Shown here in pieces: positions 45,346-55,327 of a DNA stretch of 64,000 nt (position 1 is the first letter of the stretch; the number at the start of each line of letters is the position of its first letter). The notes under the pieces are model-generated. The model made no database searches, had not been told where the DNA came from, and saw only the letters and a program-made list of their open reading frames with translations. Position numbers and translations under genes: made by a program. The DNA comes from Desulfovibrionales bacterium. GTDB taxonomy: Bacteria; Desulfobacterota; QYQD01. The stretch covers positions 56,697 through 120,696 of the forward strand of contig JAQURM010000007.1 of assembly GCA_028715605.1 (NCBI GenBank), given 5' to 3'.

Positions 45346-46269
45346 TTGAATCGAATACTGAACATATTCAATCGCCTGTTTGTTCTCTGGATTATCCTGG
45401 CCGGAATTGCTGCCTTCTATTTTCCGGCCATCTTCATCCCATTAAAAAAACATATGGAATTATTCTTTGCCATAACCATGTTCGGCATCGGAATGGTCTT
45501 AAAACCCATAGACTTCATAAATATCTTTAAAAACATCAAGGTAGTGGTGATTGGCACGGCTGCTCAATTTACGATCATGCCACTATCGGCCTTTTTCGTT
45601 GCCAGGCTTTTTTCATTATCAAAAGAGTTTTCCCTGGGCCTGATTTTGACCGGATCAGCGCCGGGTGCCATGGCCAGTAACGTACTGAGCTATCTCGCCG
45701 GTGCCGATGTCGCCTATTCGGTATCGTTGACCACTGTATCCACCCTCCTGGCGCCGGTACTTACCCCACTTTTAACCCTGCTGTTAGCCCATACCATACT
45801 GGAAATCCCCTTTTGGGACATGTTTGTCAGCGTCTTTAACATGGTTGTTATTCCACTGCTTCTGGGCATAACCGTAAAAAGCATTTTCTCTGACAAAGTG
45901 GAGCACCTCTCCAAAGTCTTCCCCGCGATTTCCACCACATTCATAGCCTTTATCTGCGCGCTGGTCATAGCCCTTAATAAGGAATACCTTATGAAAGTAA
46001 ACGCCTGGATTTTTATGGCGGCGATTCTGTTAAATCTCCTGGGGCTGTTCCTGGGCTACATGACGGGGAAGACATTTGGTTTTGATATCCTGAAAAAACG
46101 GGCCCTATCCATTGAAGTCGGCATGCAAAATGCCGGTCTGGGCAGCGTGCTGGCCTTGAAACATTTTAATGAGAAAGTGGCCCTGCCCGCGGTCGTTTTT
46201 ATTTTTATCTGTATATTCAGCACCTCCTTTCTGGTGCAAATCTGGTCCAGTACGAAAAAGCCGGGCTGA
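45346..46269 (+). CDS. Bile acid:sodium symporter (BASS) family transporter
   Basis: Inner-membrane protein of 307 residues with nine or ten helices. Family motifs: FGIGMVLKPIDF near residue 47, TGSAPGAMASNVLSYLAGAD near residue 103 and IEVGMQNAGLGSVLALKHF near residue 258. Bacterial members move various organic anions (pantoate, pyruvate and others); the substrate is not evident. TTG start. Terminator at 46374. Confidence 0.92.
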   Translation: MNRILNIFNRLFVLWIILAGIAAFYFPAIFIPLKKHMELFFAITMFGIGMVLKPIDFINIFKNIKVVVIGTAAQFTIMPLSAFFVARLFSLSKEFSLGLILTGSAPGAMASNVLSYLAGADVAYSVSLTTVSTLLAPVLTPLLTLLLAHTILEIPFWDMFVSVFNMVVIPLLLGITVKSIFSDKVEHLSKVFPAISTTFIAFICALVIALNKEYLMKVNAWIFMAAILLNLLGLFLGYMTGKTFGFDILKKRALSIEVGMQNAGLGSVLALKHFNEKVALPAVVFIFICIFSTSFLVQIWSSTKKPG

Positions 46270-46320
46270 ACATGCATAGCGAGCGCATTCCCCGCTGCTT
46301 GCAGCGTGGGCACTCTTTCG
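46267..46320 (+). repeat. CATGCATAGCGAGCG repeat, copy 3
   Basis: CATGCATAGCGAGCGCATTC followed by CCCGCTGCTTGCAGCGTGGG, a near-perfect hairpin. It begins at the stop of the BASS gene. Confidence 0.75.
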
Positions 46321-46373
46321 AAATTTCATGCCCCATCTTATCAGAAACCCCCTCGTCTGGATAGCCGCTACAT

Positions 46374-46397
46374 CTCCAGACAGGAGTCTGGAGTTTT
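46374..46397 (+). terminator. Intrinsic terminator
   Basis: CTCCAGAC (46374-46381), AGGA loop, GTCTGGAG (46386-46393), then TTTT. Confidence 0.75.
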
Positions 46398-46822
46398 ATG
46401 CGGCTGAATAAAGAATACGCTCCAAAACTACTAGAAGCAGTAACTTCGGGGAATGCCGGTCTTCTTCTAACTATTCAGTTTTCTTATTCTTCGAATTTCC
46501 CTGACTCAGAAAGATACAAGTATCAGGTTGGACATAAAATCAGTATTGACGAAGCTAAAATACTTTCAAAAACATATAAATAGCGTAGTAAATGGGGACG
46601 CCCTCTACTTTTCCAGTTTACGAAAGATCATTATTTTTCAAGGTGTTTAAAAGACGCTCCTACAGATATTTCTTGAATTACCCCGCAAAATTACCTAAAA
46701 TTCATTAAAAGAAGCACGTAAGCATAAAAAATAATGTTAGCCCGGAATTTCCTTCCTATTCCCTTCACATATTTCTGCTTTTGGTTTAAGATACCGATTA
46801 ACTGTAAGTATAGGAGAATGCA
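46398..46822. other. Gap with a doubtful 61-codon frame
   Basis: A frame 46398-46583 (MRLNKEYAPKLLEAVTSGNA) has no ribosome site and starts in the terminator T-run; I do not support it as a gene. The rest is A+T-rich and may hold the promoter of the following TA pair. Confidence 0.3.
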
Positions 46823-47047
46823 ATGTCAATACAGACCATAGACGTAAGGAAGGCACCGCCAGACTTAAAAGGCTTACTATCACTTGTGGCTGAAGGAACC
46901 GAGGTTGTACTCACGGAAGGCGATACACCGCTTGCTCGTTTAGTGCCCATCGGGAAGCGTGTGGCGGGACTCCACTCTGGTGCAATCTGGATAAGTGAAG
47001 ATTTCGATGAGCCCCTACCAGACGAGTTTTGGATGGGAAATACATGA
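46823..47047 (+). CDS. VapB/Phd-type antitoxin
   Basis: Protein of 74 residues behind AGGAG: SIQTIDVRKAPPDLKGLLSL, EVVLTEGDTPLARLVPIGKR, then an acidic toxin-binding tail DFDEPLPDEFW. Stop overlaps the toxin ATG by 4 bases. Confidence 0.92.
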   Translation: MSIQTIDVRKAPPDLKGLLSLVAEGTEVVLTEGDTPLARLVPIGKRVAGLHSGAIWISEDFDEPLPDEFWMGNT

Positions 47048-47427
47048 GGTTACTACTTGACACACATGTCTTTATCTGGTGGGACAGCGCGGCGAAGCTC
47101 TCGCCACGGGTTTTAGCTCTATGCCAAGATCGGGAAAACACTCTGCTGCTCAGCGTAGTAAGCGCATGGGAGATTCAGGTTAAGCTACAGCTTGGCAGGC
47201 TCAAGCTACACATGCCCTTATCCGACCTGATAGAAGGTCAGCGGGAGACCAATGCGCTCGAGGTTTTGCCGATAGTGCTCGATCACGTTTTGGCTTTAGA
47301 CGCATTGCCGGTTCACCACAAGGATCCGTTTGACCGATTGTTGTTGGCACAATCAGCTGTGGAAGATGTGGTTCTCGTCAGCAAAGACTCGGTCTTCACA
47401 AATTATCCGGTCAAGGTGATCTGGTAG
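47044..47427 (+). CDS. vapC: VapC-type PIN-domain toxin
   Basis: PIN nuclease of 127 residues starting at ATG 47044. Acidic catalytic residues are in place: LLLDTHVFIWW (first Asp), VSAWEIQVK (Glu), HHKDPFDRLLLAQS (Asp pair), VLVSKDSVF (last Asp). Complete, unlike the PIN remnant at 32408. Confidence 0.94.
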   Translation: MRLLLDTHVFIWWDSAAKLSPRVLALCQDRENTLLLSVVSAWEIQVKLQLGRLKLHMPLSDLIEGQRETNALEVLPIVLDHVLALDALPVHHKDPFDRLLLAQSAVEDVVLVSKDSVFTNYPVKVIW

Positions 47428-47539
47428 AAGAACCCCTTTCGTACCTCCTGGGCTAACAAGTTATTCCAAGCGGATGGGCGACAGGAAGGGTGAATTCACC
47501 AATCCAAGGATTATTAGTACGGTCGTCAAGGGGATTAAT

Positions 47540-47752
47540 CTATTGTTTTCCGGTAATCTCTAAATTGAAATAGGCCTGGGCGACCTGTCTGTCGCCATAA
47601 TATGCCTTGATCAAGGCAGGATAGGTTACAGATAACGAGGTCCTGCCCAGGAATTGAAGATTTAACGGGGTCGCAACTGAGACACCGGCCCGGAGTGCCG
47701 GGGTAGGACGGCGTTCGGGGGTGACATATCCTTCGTAGTGAAAGTATGGCAA
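47540..47752 (-). pseudogene. Fragment of an unrecognised gene
   Basis: A 70-codon frame from TTG 47752 (YFHYEGYVTPERR, PLNLQFLGRTSLSVTYPALI). Another frame just upstream reads VNEELDTRLKQLEKRV, a coiled-coil-like segment, so this may be a frameshifted or decayed envelope protein. Low certainty. Confidence 0.35.
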
Positions 47753-47811
47753 ACCCGCTTTTCTAGTTGTTTCAACCGCGTATCAAGTTCTTCGTTCACC
47801 GGACTTTCCGT

Positions 47812-48792
47812 CTATTTCAGTCCCGTTATCTTTTGGACGTTTTTGAGGAGCCAGTTCTGGGTAAAGAGGTGTTCTCTATTAAGGCCCAGGTGAAGCCTGA
47901 GTTGATCTTTGATCTCGCCATCAGGGACCAGGGAGATAAGCCTTTCGTACCTGGAGATCAGGGTTTCTTCGACCGGGATGAGAGCTTTCAGGACAGAAAG
48001 CCGGTCTTCCCCTAAATAGATAGAAGGCATGGGGTTTCTGCTCATTTCTACTCCGTTTGCATCCTTTTTGGCATTTTCGATCTGAATGACGTCTCCCCAT
48101 TTGATTAAGGTGCCGGAGTTTTTATCCCAGTGCCTCATGTGATCGATGGAGTTTTTAAAGAGACGCTGACTGAGATCCTGGTGCTCACTGAAGAGAAACA
48201 CGTATTTTAAGTAGCGGTGCGTGAGTTCATTTTCCAGACGCATGATTTCGTGGAGAAGCTGTACTTCTTCCCGGTTGATATTTTCCGGGTTTGATGGGTA
48301 GCAGAGGGCATCTTCAGCTCCCTGTGCCTTCAGGACGTCCATCATGGCCGCAAACTGGTTCGAGTGGCGCACCTCATCATAAGAGATATTCAGGACCATG
48401 TTCTGAATCTTTGGGAAAGCGCCTTCGGGAAACTTTGCCGACTGGTAGAGATTCGTGACTAGGTCTTCCGTCATTTTGTCTCTGTTAAGATTATCCATAA
48501 TTCGAGGGTAGCGCATGACCTCATCGGTTTTAAAAGAGGGAACCCCGCCCATCTGGGTAATAATGACGGCAAGCTGAATGGAATGGTACATCTCATCGAT
48601 GCCGATCTGAATCATCTGGGCGCGGATATCGGTTCTATTCTTCATAATGGGGTCTTCATAGAAAAACTTGCCCTTCGGCATGGAGTAGGCATGGATCGTA
48701 TATTCAAAGCTTACGGCCCATTCGTGCTCCAGGGCGATGTTTAAAAGCCTTAAGGCGTCTTCCTTGGTCTCCACTTTTTGAATCTTGTCCAT
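47812..48792 (-). CDS. Double ferritin-like-domain protein
   Basis: Helical protein of 326 residues. The first half has carboxylate/His pairs typical of ferritin-like di-iron domains: EHEWAVSFEYTIHAYS near residue 18, IGIDEMYHSIQLAVI near residue 70 and ISYDEVRHSNQF near residue 138. The second half repeats the outline (MRLENELTHRYLKYVFL; EETLISRYERLISL; HLGLNREHLF). No fused redox domain. Function unknown; an oxidase or iron-handling role is inference. Confidence 0.8.
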   Translation of the reverse strand: MDKIQKVETKEDALRLLNIALEHEWAVSFEYTIHAYSMPKGKFFYEDPIMKNRTDIRAQMIQIGIDEMYHSIQLAVIITQMGGVPSFKTDEVMRYPRIMDNLNRDKMTEDLVTNLYQSAKFPEGAFPKIQNMVLNISYDEVRHSNQFAAMMDVLKAQGAEDALCYPSNPENINREEVQLLHEIMRLENELTHRYLKYVFLFSEHQDLSQRLFKNSIDHMRHWDKNSGTLIKWGDVIQIENAKKDANGVEMSRNPMPSIYLGEDRLSVLKALIPVEETLISRYERLISLVPDGEIKDQLRLHLGLNREHLFTQNWLLKNVQKITGLK

Positions 48793-49449
48793 AGGCCCTC
48801 CAACATATCTTTTTTATTGTAACATTATAAGCATATTACCTGCCTTTTGACAACTGCGAGCCGGACCCCAAATACACCACCCTAGTTTGTAGGTAGTGGA
48901 TTTAAGACGATTCCGCCCTTGCCTTCGGCTAGTAGTTCTGCTAACGTATCGCTACATGAGCGGGGTTCACGTTTGCACCCCATAAGTTCACGCCCATGCC
49001 GGGCGTATACCATCTGCTGCACGCTGACCGGTGTTTCGCTGGCGCTATACGACGGCAGGTGAGCAGTACGTTAGGCCATTGTGATATTATAATTAAACTC
49101 TTTTTTAAAACGTTGCCTGTTTTTCAACGCTCATTTCAGGTTCTCGAAGGCAAGATTGAGAAGCCAGCCTTTGTGAAGCGTGGTACTTATTACGCCTTTC
49201 GCTATGAAAAGCAGCCTGTTCAAGCGGCAGTGATTTAGAAGTTAACCCGTGTAATAAGCGGTTCAGTCTAACTCGACTTTTCACGGGTGGCTTCGCGCCG
49301 TAAAAACTGTCATTCGTTTTGCAACTCCATTTATGAGGAATTCTAATGATCAGACCCATATCGACATATGTGAACCCATATTGAGAATCCATGAACGAAA
49401 GCTGAAAAATGTACCGGAAAGATCATTCTCATAAGGAGAACATGTCCCG
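48793..49449. other. 657-base gap with a large imperfect palindrome
   Basis: CTAACGTA (48951-48958) is inverted as TACGTTAG near 49067, and ACGCCC-ATGCC-GGGCGT forms a central hairpin near 48990. ACAACTGCGAGCCGGAC (near 48848) also occurs near 52010. The 80-codon frame 48996-49238 crosses the palindrome, lacks a ribosome site and is not supported. Confidence 0.4.
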
Positions 49450-51417
49450 ATGGGGATAGCATCTGATATTATTATCATCGTAGTGGCTGCCTTAATTGGT
49501 GGTTTGATTGCCCACAAACTAAGACTGCCTTTGATTTTGGGTTACATTCTGTCTGGTGTATTGGTCGGCCCTTATACCGTTGGGGTAACCGTTTCAGGCA
49601 TCCATGAGATCGAACGGCTGGCGGAGATTGGCGTTGCGCTTTTGCTTTTTGCTTTGGGGTTAGAGTTTTCGGTTAAAAAATTGAAACCGGTGCGTAACGT
49701 TGCCTTAATCGGTACGCCTATTCAGATTCTCCTGACCATGGCCTATGGGTTTGCGATTGGGTGGTACCTAGGTTGGGAGTGGATCCCCTCGCTTTGGCTG
49801 GGAGCGCTGATCTCCCTATCCAGTACGATGGTCATCTTGAAAACTCTGATGAATCAGGGATGGCTGGGCACACTCTCAAGTCGAGTGATGATTGGAATGC
49901 TGATTGTCCAGGATCTGGCGGTCGTGCCCATGATGATCATATTGCCGCAGTTGAATAATCCGAAAACCGGACTCCCGGCGCTGGGAATAGCTGCGCTGAA
50001 AGCTGCCCTATTTCTTGTGTTGATGATTTTCTTGGGGACACGGCTCCTTCCGCGCCTGATAAGCCACATCGCCCGCTGGAACTCACGTGAGCTATTTCTT
50101 CTCGCAATCGCTGCCGCCGGCCTGGGGGTTGGCTACGCCACTTACCTCTTCGGACTTTCGTTTGCTTTTGGAGCCTTTGTGGCCGGTATGGTTCTGAGTG
50201 AGTCGGATTATAGTCATCAGGCGTTAAGCGACATCACTCCCCTGAGGGATCTGTTCGGCCTGCTTTTTTTCGCTTCGGTTGGCATGTTGCTGGACCCGGC
50301 TTTTCTAATTGCCAACATAGGCAAGGTGTTGACCTTGGTGCTGCTTGTAGCGGTGGGTAAGGGATTGATTTTCGCCACATTGACCAGACTCTTCGGCTAT
50401 GGCAATGTAGTCCCCCTAGCCGTTGGGCTGGGACTTTTCCAGGTAGGAGAGTTCTCTTTCGTGCTGGTTCGGATGGGCGTCCAGACGAATTCAATTGGAA
50501 GCGAAGTGTATTCTTTGATCCTTACTACGGCTATGGTGACTATGATTCTGACCCCCTTTGCCTCGGGACTGACTGCCCCGCTGTACGCCCTCCGGAGGCG
50601 TTGGTTCAAACATGAGCCGCTACAAACTATCAATCTTCCCCAAACAGGACTCCGAGACCACGTGGTTATCGTCGGTAGAGGCCGAGTTGGGCGGCATGTG
50701 GCTCAGGTTTTGCGTCGTCTGGATTTAGCATTTGTAATTATAGAGATGGATTACCGTCGGGTTGAACAGGCCAAGGCCGCCCATTTACCCGTAATTTATG
50801 GGGACGCGAGCCAGGCAATCGTTTTGGAAGCAGCCCAAATTGAGCAAGCACGCTTGCTGCTGATCACGGTCCCCGCGATCGTTGTTTCACAATCCATCGT
50901 TCACCAGGCTCGTCAACTTAATTCGTCCCTCCATATCGTCGCCAGGGCTGAAGGAATAGAACAAATGAAAGCATTGTATGGCAGCGGCGTCTATGAGGTG
51001 GTTCAGCCGGAGTTTGAGGCTGGTTTGGAAATTACGCGACAGGCGTTGCTCCATCTCCGCATTCCTGTCACCGAAATACAGCGATATACTGACGCGGTAC
51101 GCCATGAATTATACGCCCCCCTCTATCAGACACATTATGATTATCGTACAATTGTTCAACTCCAAAATGCCGGGGACCTGTTGGAACTGACCTGGATGAA
51201 TCTGTCCCCGGGCAGTCCCCTGAATGGGCGGAATATTCGAGAGTTAGGCATACGCAGTCAGACGGGCGCTTCTGTTGTGGGAGTTATACGGAAGGGAGTG
51301 TTTTATCCCAATCCCGACGCCGAATATAGTTTTGCTGACGGTGATCTGGTAGCAGTCATAGGCGAACCTCATGAGCGTGCTGCTTTCGAAGCGTTAGCGA
51401 AACCGGTTACTAATTGA
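49450..51417 (+). CDS. Kef-type cation:proton antiporter with RCK domains
   Basis: Protein of 655 residues. Residues 1-385 form a CPA2 antiporter domain with about twelve helices ([50 protein letters not shown]). Then an RCK/TrkA-N NAD-binding domain ([17 protein letters not shown] near residue 410) and a TrkA-C domain ([18 protein letters not shown]) at the C-terminus. Family role: regulated K+ or Na+ efflux against H+. Followed 36 bases on by a DUF3124 gene. Confidence 0.93.
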   Translation: MGIASDIIIIVVAALIGGLIAHKLRLPLILGYILSGVLVGPYTVGVTVSGIHEIERLAEIGVALLLFALGLEFSVKKLKPVRNVALIGTPIQILLTMAYGFAIGWYLGWEWIPSLWLGALISLSSTMVILKTLMNQGWLGTLSSRVMIGMLIVQDLAVVPMMIILPQLNNPKTGLPALGIAALKAALFLVLMIFLGTRLLPRLISHIARWNSRELFLLAIAAAGLGVGYATYLFGLSFAFGAFVAGMVLSESDYSHQALSDITPLRDLFGLLFFASVGMLLDPAFLIANIGKVLTLVLLVAVGKGLIFATLTRLFGYGNVVPLAVGLGLFQVGEFSFVLVRMGVQTNSIGSEVYSLILTTAMVTMILTPFASGLTAPLYALRRRWFKHEPLQTINLPQTGLRDHVVIVGRGRVGRHVAQVLRRLDLAFVIIEMDYRRVEQAKAAHLPVIYGDASQAIVLEAAQIEQARLLLITVPAIVVSQSIVHQARQLNSSLHIVARAEGIEQMKALYGSGVYEVVQPEFEAGLEITRQALLHLRIPVTEIQRYTDAVRHELYAPLYQTHYDYRTIVQLQNAGDLLELTWMNLSPGSPLNGRNIRELGIRSQTGASVVGVIRKGVFYPNPDAEYSFADGDLVAVIGEPHERAAFEALAKPVTN

Positions 51418-51453
51418 ATCACTATTGCAGGAATTGACGAGGAGGTAGAAAAA

Positions 51454-51957
51454 ATGGCTCGAAACAGACGAATGGCTAAGATCGCAATCGCTTTACTGGT
51501 TCTTTGTATCTTCTCCATGTTATGGCCACAGGCTCGATCAGAAGCAGACTCTCTGGTAAAGCTATCGAGGGGACAAACCGTTTACGTACCGGTTTATTCT
51601 CATATATATAGCGGCGACCGAGAGTATCCTTTCTATCTGGCGGTGACACTTAGTATTAGGAACACCGATCCAAAGCATCCCATAACAATCCTTGAGGTAA
51701 ATTATTACGATTCAGATGGCAACTTGCTAAAACAACACGTAAAAAGCCCGGTTCAAATCAGTGCCATGGCTTCGACCCGCTATGTCATAAAAGAATCAGA
51801 TAAAAGCGGTGGTTCGGGAGCGAACTTCATCGTTAAGTGGAGGTCGTACCATGATGTCAATGTACCGATAATCGAATCAGTGATGATTGGCACACAAAGA
51901 CAGCAAGGGATCTCCTTTAACTCCCGTGGCCAGGTGATCAAAGAGGAATCCAAGTAA
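51454..51957 (+). CDS. Exported DUF3124 protein
   Basis: Protein of 167 residues behind GGAGG. A signal peptide is clear (KIAIALLVLCIFSMLWPQAR, cleavage near SEA). The mature part is all-beta with TVYVPVYSHIYSGD and ASTRYVIKESDKSGGSGANF, matching DUF3124. Periplasmic; function unknown. Likely co-transcribed with the antiporter. Confidence 0.88.
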   Translation: MARNRRMAKIAIALLVLCIFSMLWPQARSEADSLVKLSRGQTVYVPVYSHIYSGDREYPFYLAVTLSIRNTDPKHPITILEVNYYDSDGNLLKQHVKSPVQISAMASTRYVIKESDKSGGSGANFIVKWRSYHDVNVPIIESVMIGTQRQQGISFNSRGQVIKEESK

Positions 51958-52169
51958 CCATCTGGCAAAAAGCCATATAAGCTTGCGCTGCGCTTCAGCC
52001 CTGCCGCTGACAACTGCGAGCCGGACTATCTAAATAAGTATATCTATCCCTACATGTGATAAGAACCGGGGAAATTGACTTTATTCAACCTTTTGTGCTA
52101 ATCTCCCGAAGACTTTTACATTAGTCATTAGTCACCGGCCAATAACGAATAACTAATCAGAGGTGGAAA

Positions 52170-52751
52170 TTGTTCGGTCAGTTTTGGAGTAGAAGGACCT
52201 TTCTCAAGGCCTCACTGGCCGGGGCCTTTGCGCTTTTCAGCGGGCGGGTCTTTGCGAAGGAGCTGATAATGCCGGCCCTTCCCGCCAGGGGAGGACCTGG
52301 ACGGCCAGAGGGAAAGCTGTCACTCTATAATGTCCATACAGACGAAAGACTGAAGGTGACTTACAGAGATCTATGGGGCGCTTACGATCCCGGGGCCCTC
52401 AGTGACCTCAATTATATCCTCCGGTGTCATTATACCCGTGAAGTAAAGGAAATGGATATCGACGTAATTGAATTTCTGAATGCCGTGGATAAGGGCCTGG
52501 GTGGAGGTAACGAAATACACATTATCTCCGGTTACAGGTCGCCGGAGTACAATGACCTGCTCAGGCGGGAGGGCAGGGGGGTTGTGAAGAACAGCATGCA
52601 TCTGTCCGGGAAGGCCATAGACATATCCATCCCGCGGGTGGATCTGGATGCCCTGAGAAAAACTGCCGTAAGCCTGGGCTATGGCGGCGTGGGTTATTAT
52701 CCCAAGTCCGGTTTTGTTCATATAGACTCCGGGAGATTCAGGACCTGGTGA
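52170..52751 (+). CDS. Tat-exported M15-like peptidase (DUF882/YcbK)
   Basis: Protein of 193 residues from TTG 52170, behind AGGTGG. The N-terminus is a twin-arginine signal (SRRTFLKASLAGAFALFSG). The domain shows IISGYRSPEYNDLLR, NSMHLSGKAIDI and GYYPKSGFVHIDSGR, the metal-site motifs of YcbK/D-Ala-D-Ala peptidase folds. It should trim peptidoglycan cross-links in the periplasm. Its stop overlaps the L,D-transpeptidase GTG. Confidence 0.92.
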   Translation: MFGQFWSRRTFLKASLAGAFALFSGRVFAKELIMPALPARGGPGRPEGKLSLYNVHTDERLKVTYRDLWGAYDPGALSDLNYILRCHYTREVKEMDIDVIEFLNAVDKGLGGGNEIHIISGYRSPEYNDLLRREGRGVVKNSMHLSGKAIDISIPRVDLDALRKTAVSLGYGGVGYYPKSGFVHIDSGRFRTW

Positions 52752-53548
52752 ATATCTCCCGGTACTTGCTGACATTCTTCCTTATCGTTTTTTTCTCGCT
52801 TTCAGCGTCTGAAGACGTGTGGAGCGCCGATGCAAAGAACCCACGCTCTCCGTGTAAGATTAGTCATCCCGGCGATGCAACAGTGGAATGGGAGTGCCGG
52901 AGTCTTAGGCCGGGCGAGACACTGGAGTCCCTCTTCGGGGAGCAGTGGAAGGACGTGCTTCGCTTTAACCGCATAGACCGGCGCCATGTCCGCCAGGGGT
53001 TTCCTCTAAAGGTCCCCAAGGGGCTCGGAGAGATTAAGGACTTTACGCCCTTACCTTTGTATTATCCACCGGCAGAGACTGAAGCAAAATTTATTCTGAT
53101 AGATTTATCAGAGCAATTTCTGGGGGCGTATGAATACGGCCGCCTGGTTTTCTCTGCTCCTGTGACTACTGGCGAGAGGGGTAATGAGACCCCGGCCGGA
53201 GAATTCAGGATAACGGCAGTTGACCGTCACCGGAAATCATCATTATATTTCATCGAAAAAACCATGATTCCCTATCCCATGAATTACGCCCTCCTTTTTT
53301 ACGTTACCAAAGCTGGGGTGGCGTACTGGATTCATGGACGTGATGTTCCCGGGTATCCGGCCTCCCATGGTTGTATCGGGCTTTATGATGAACCGATGCA
53401 GAAAAAATACTACAGATACCCGAAGGATCCTGTACTGGAAGATGCCAGGATACTTTACGAGTGGGTTATCGCTCCGCTTCCTGATGAAGAAGGATTTCGG
53501 GCGCTCGAAGAAGGCCCCCGGGTGCTGATTGTAGGCGAGGCGCCGTAA
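52748..53548 (+). CDS. L,D-transpeptidase (YkuD domain)
   Basis: Protein of 266 residues with an N-terminal signal (YLLTFFLIVFFSLSASEDVWS). A LysM-like stretch follows (LRPGETLESLFGEQWKDVLRF), then the YkuD domain ending in the catalytic IHGRDVPGYPASHGCIGLYD, where Cys is the nucleophile. Forms 3-3 cross-links or anchors proteins to murein. The two wall enzymes form one operon. Confidence 0.94.
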   Translation: MNISRYLLTFFLIVFFSLSASEDVWSADAKNPRSPCKISHPGDATVEWECRSLRPGETLESLFGEQWKDVLRFNRIDRRHVRQGFPLKVPKGLGEIKDFTPLPLYYPPAETEAKFILIDLSEQFLGAYEYGRLVFSAPVTTGERGNETPAGEFRITAVDRHRKSSLYFIEKTMIPYPMNYALLFYVTKAGVAYWIHGRDVPGYPASHGCIGLYDEPMQKKYYRYPKDPVLEDARILYEWVIAPLPDEEGFRALEEGPRVLIVGEAP

Positions 53549-53636
53549 TTAATAGCTATCAGCGCTCAGCGATCAGCCATCAGTATAACGATTAGGGCTG
53601 ACCGCTGAAAACTGAGAGCGGGAAGGTTTTATAAAA

Positions 53637-55040
53637 ATGCCAGCTTACGAGAGAACTAACTTTAAAAGCCTGCTGAAGGCCATAGCAAAGGGCGACGTAG
53701 CGCCCGTATATCTCCTGTGGGGTGAACGATATCTCTACCAGGCGGCCTATGAAGAGCTTATTGCCGCCCTCCTTCCTGAAAAAAAACGCGGCACCAACCT
53801 CCGGGTGATAGACGGGGCTAATGAAGACGTCTATCGTCTGGTAGAGGAATTGCAGACCCTGCCCCTTTTCCCCGGGAGGCAGGTTTTTGTGGTAAAGGAC
53901 ACCCGTCTCTTCCATTCCAAAAGTACGGCCGAACCACTTTTGGCTAAAAGCCACGAGTACTTTATAAAAGGCGACCTTCAGGCGGCGGCCCGGAGCCTCG
54001 TGCAGGCCATTTCCTCATCCGGTCTGACCATTGAGGATGTCAGGGACGGGGGATGGGAGAAGATCCCGGATGGTACGTGGGAAAAGATATTCAGCGCCCC
54101 GAAGAGTGGGGAGGATATTACCTGGCTGAATGAAGTGACCAACTTCGCCATACAGGCTGGACAGGAAGAATCAGCCCCTGCCGTTGGTGGAGGGGATATT
54201 CTGGAAGAGAACCTGGCCAAAGGCATACCGGCTTCCAACCATCTGATCTTGCTTACAGATACTGTGGACAGACGCAAGTCTCTCTACCGGCTGATAGAAA
54301 AGATGGGTGTGGTTGTGAGCTTCGCGGTTGATAAAGGAATTACCGCCGCGGCAAAACGCAGTCAGGATACGGTGCTCAAGGACTTGATGAAGGATATACT
54401 CACACGCCATGGAAAGGCCATGGAGCCGCGCGCGGCATCCGATCTTATCGAAAGGATAGGGTTTAATCCGGCTTCCCTGGCCGCCGCATTAGAAAAACTG
54501 GTCAGTTACAGCGGTGAAAGAAAGACCATCACCCTGAAAGATATTGACGCGGTAGTGAAACGGGAAAGGGAAGAGCCGATTTATGAACTGACCGGGGCAT
54601 TCGGTGACCGGGATGCCGAGAAGGCCCTTTCTTCCCTGAGTCTGCTCCTTGACCAGGGTTATGTGCCGCTCCAGATACTGGCTGCCCTCACCAAACAGAT
54701 TCGCCGCCTCCTCCTGGCCAGGTGGGCGTTGGATACGAGTCTGGATTTTTTGGGAAAAGGGGATGTCACGTATCAAGGCCTTCAGCAGGGACTGCCGGGG
54801 CTTAAGAAAGAAGGAAAGATACCTAAGGAGCTGGAAAAACTTTCACCGTACCCGCTTTTCTTGCTTTTAAAACAGGCCAGGGGTTTTCAAATTGAGCATC
54901 TTGTTCAGTGTATGTCCGAACTCCTTAAGGTCGATATGGCCCTCAAATCCGGCGGGATAGCGCCTAAGCTTTTACTGGAAGACTTGATCCTGAAATGCCT
55001 GGTTTTTAATCCTGAGACTGCCGGTCGATCTGCCAAATAA
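53637..55040 (+). CDS. holA: DNA polymerase III subunit delta, with insertion
   Basis: Clamp-loader delta subunit of 467 residues, longer than the roughly 340 usual. N-terminal AAA-like part: PVYLLWGERYLYQAAYEELI and ELQTLPLFPGRQVFVVKD. Residues about 100-195 are an insertion (EYFIKGDLQAAARSL, GGWEKIPDGTWEKIF) before the normal SNHLILLTDTVDRR strand resumes. The C-terminal collar domain is standard (LGKGDVTYQG; MALKSGG). Partner of holB at 26948. Confidence 0.9.
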   Translation: MPAYERTNFKSLLKAIAKGDVAPVYLLWGERYLYQAAYEELIAALLPEKKRGTNLRVIDGANEDVYRLVEELQTLPLFPGRQVFVVKDTRLFHSKSTAEPLLAKSHEYFIKGDLQAAARSLVQAISSSGLTIEDVRDGGWEKIPDGTWEKIFSAPKSGEDITWLNEVTNFAIQAGQEESAPAVGGGDILEENLAKGIPASNHLILLTDTVDRRKSLYRLIEKMGVVVSFAVDKGITAAAKRSQDTVLKDLMKDILTRHGKAMEPRAASDLIERIGFNPASLAAALEKLVSYSGERKTITLKDIDAVVKREREEPIYELTGAFGDRDAEKALSSLSLLLDQGYVPLQILAALTKQIRRLLLARWALDTSLDFLGKGDVTYQGLQQGLPGLKKEGKIPKELEKLSPYPLFLLLKQARGFQIEHLVQCMSELLKVDMALKSGGIAPKLLLEDLILKCLVFNPETAGRSAK

Positions 55041-55070
55041 AAAACCCCGGAGGGGTTCCGCCCTCCGGGG
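55041..55070 (-). terminator. Strong intrinsic terminator for minus-strand transcription
   Basis: CCCCGGAGGG (55045-55054) pairs with CCCTCCGGGG (55061-55070). The flanking A-run just left of the stem becomes a T-run on the minus strand, so it fits a minus-strand transcript. On the plus strand (after holA) it lacks a T-run. Confidence 0.8.
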
Positions 55071-55321
55071 GTTCGGGGTTAGGTAGTTAGGTTGACCGAC
55101 CACCTTATCTTTTTGTCTATCCCGGAATGCCGTTTAGAGCCGTCGAGCTCGAAGTGCTCTCTTTTTAAGTTTTGCCATCCATTACCGGGCATCTGCCGCA
55201 GATGAGGATCGCTTTTACTTTTTTAGTTATTAGACTCGGCCGACGCTCAAATCACGCACAACCCAGGAAGCTGTATGTTATGATTTTCTTATCGGCGGCA
55301 TAGCCCGGTAACTTTAATCAA
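55041..55321 (-). ncRNA. Candidate unclassified small RNA
   Basis: Between holA and the MITE, the minus strand has a promoter-like pair (55328-55356), about 280 bases without a convincing gene, and the terminator above. The stretch contains a perfect hairpin CATCTG-CGG-CAGATG near 55195 and several G+C-rich blocks. The only open frames are short and lack starts. I do not recognise an Rfam class. Confidence 0.45.
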
Positions 55322-55327
55322 AATTAA

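Noticed and set aside
46398..46583. Small gene after the BASS transporter
   Set aside because: It starts in the T-run of a terminator and has no ribosome site.
55041..55321. Second short selenoprotein on the minus strand
   Set aside because: One minus-strand frame reads through a TGA as FLGCA-U-FERRPS, which looked tempting, but it has no start codon and is closed by a stop just upstream.
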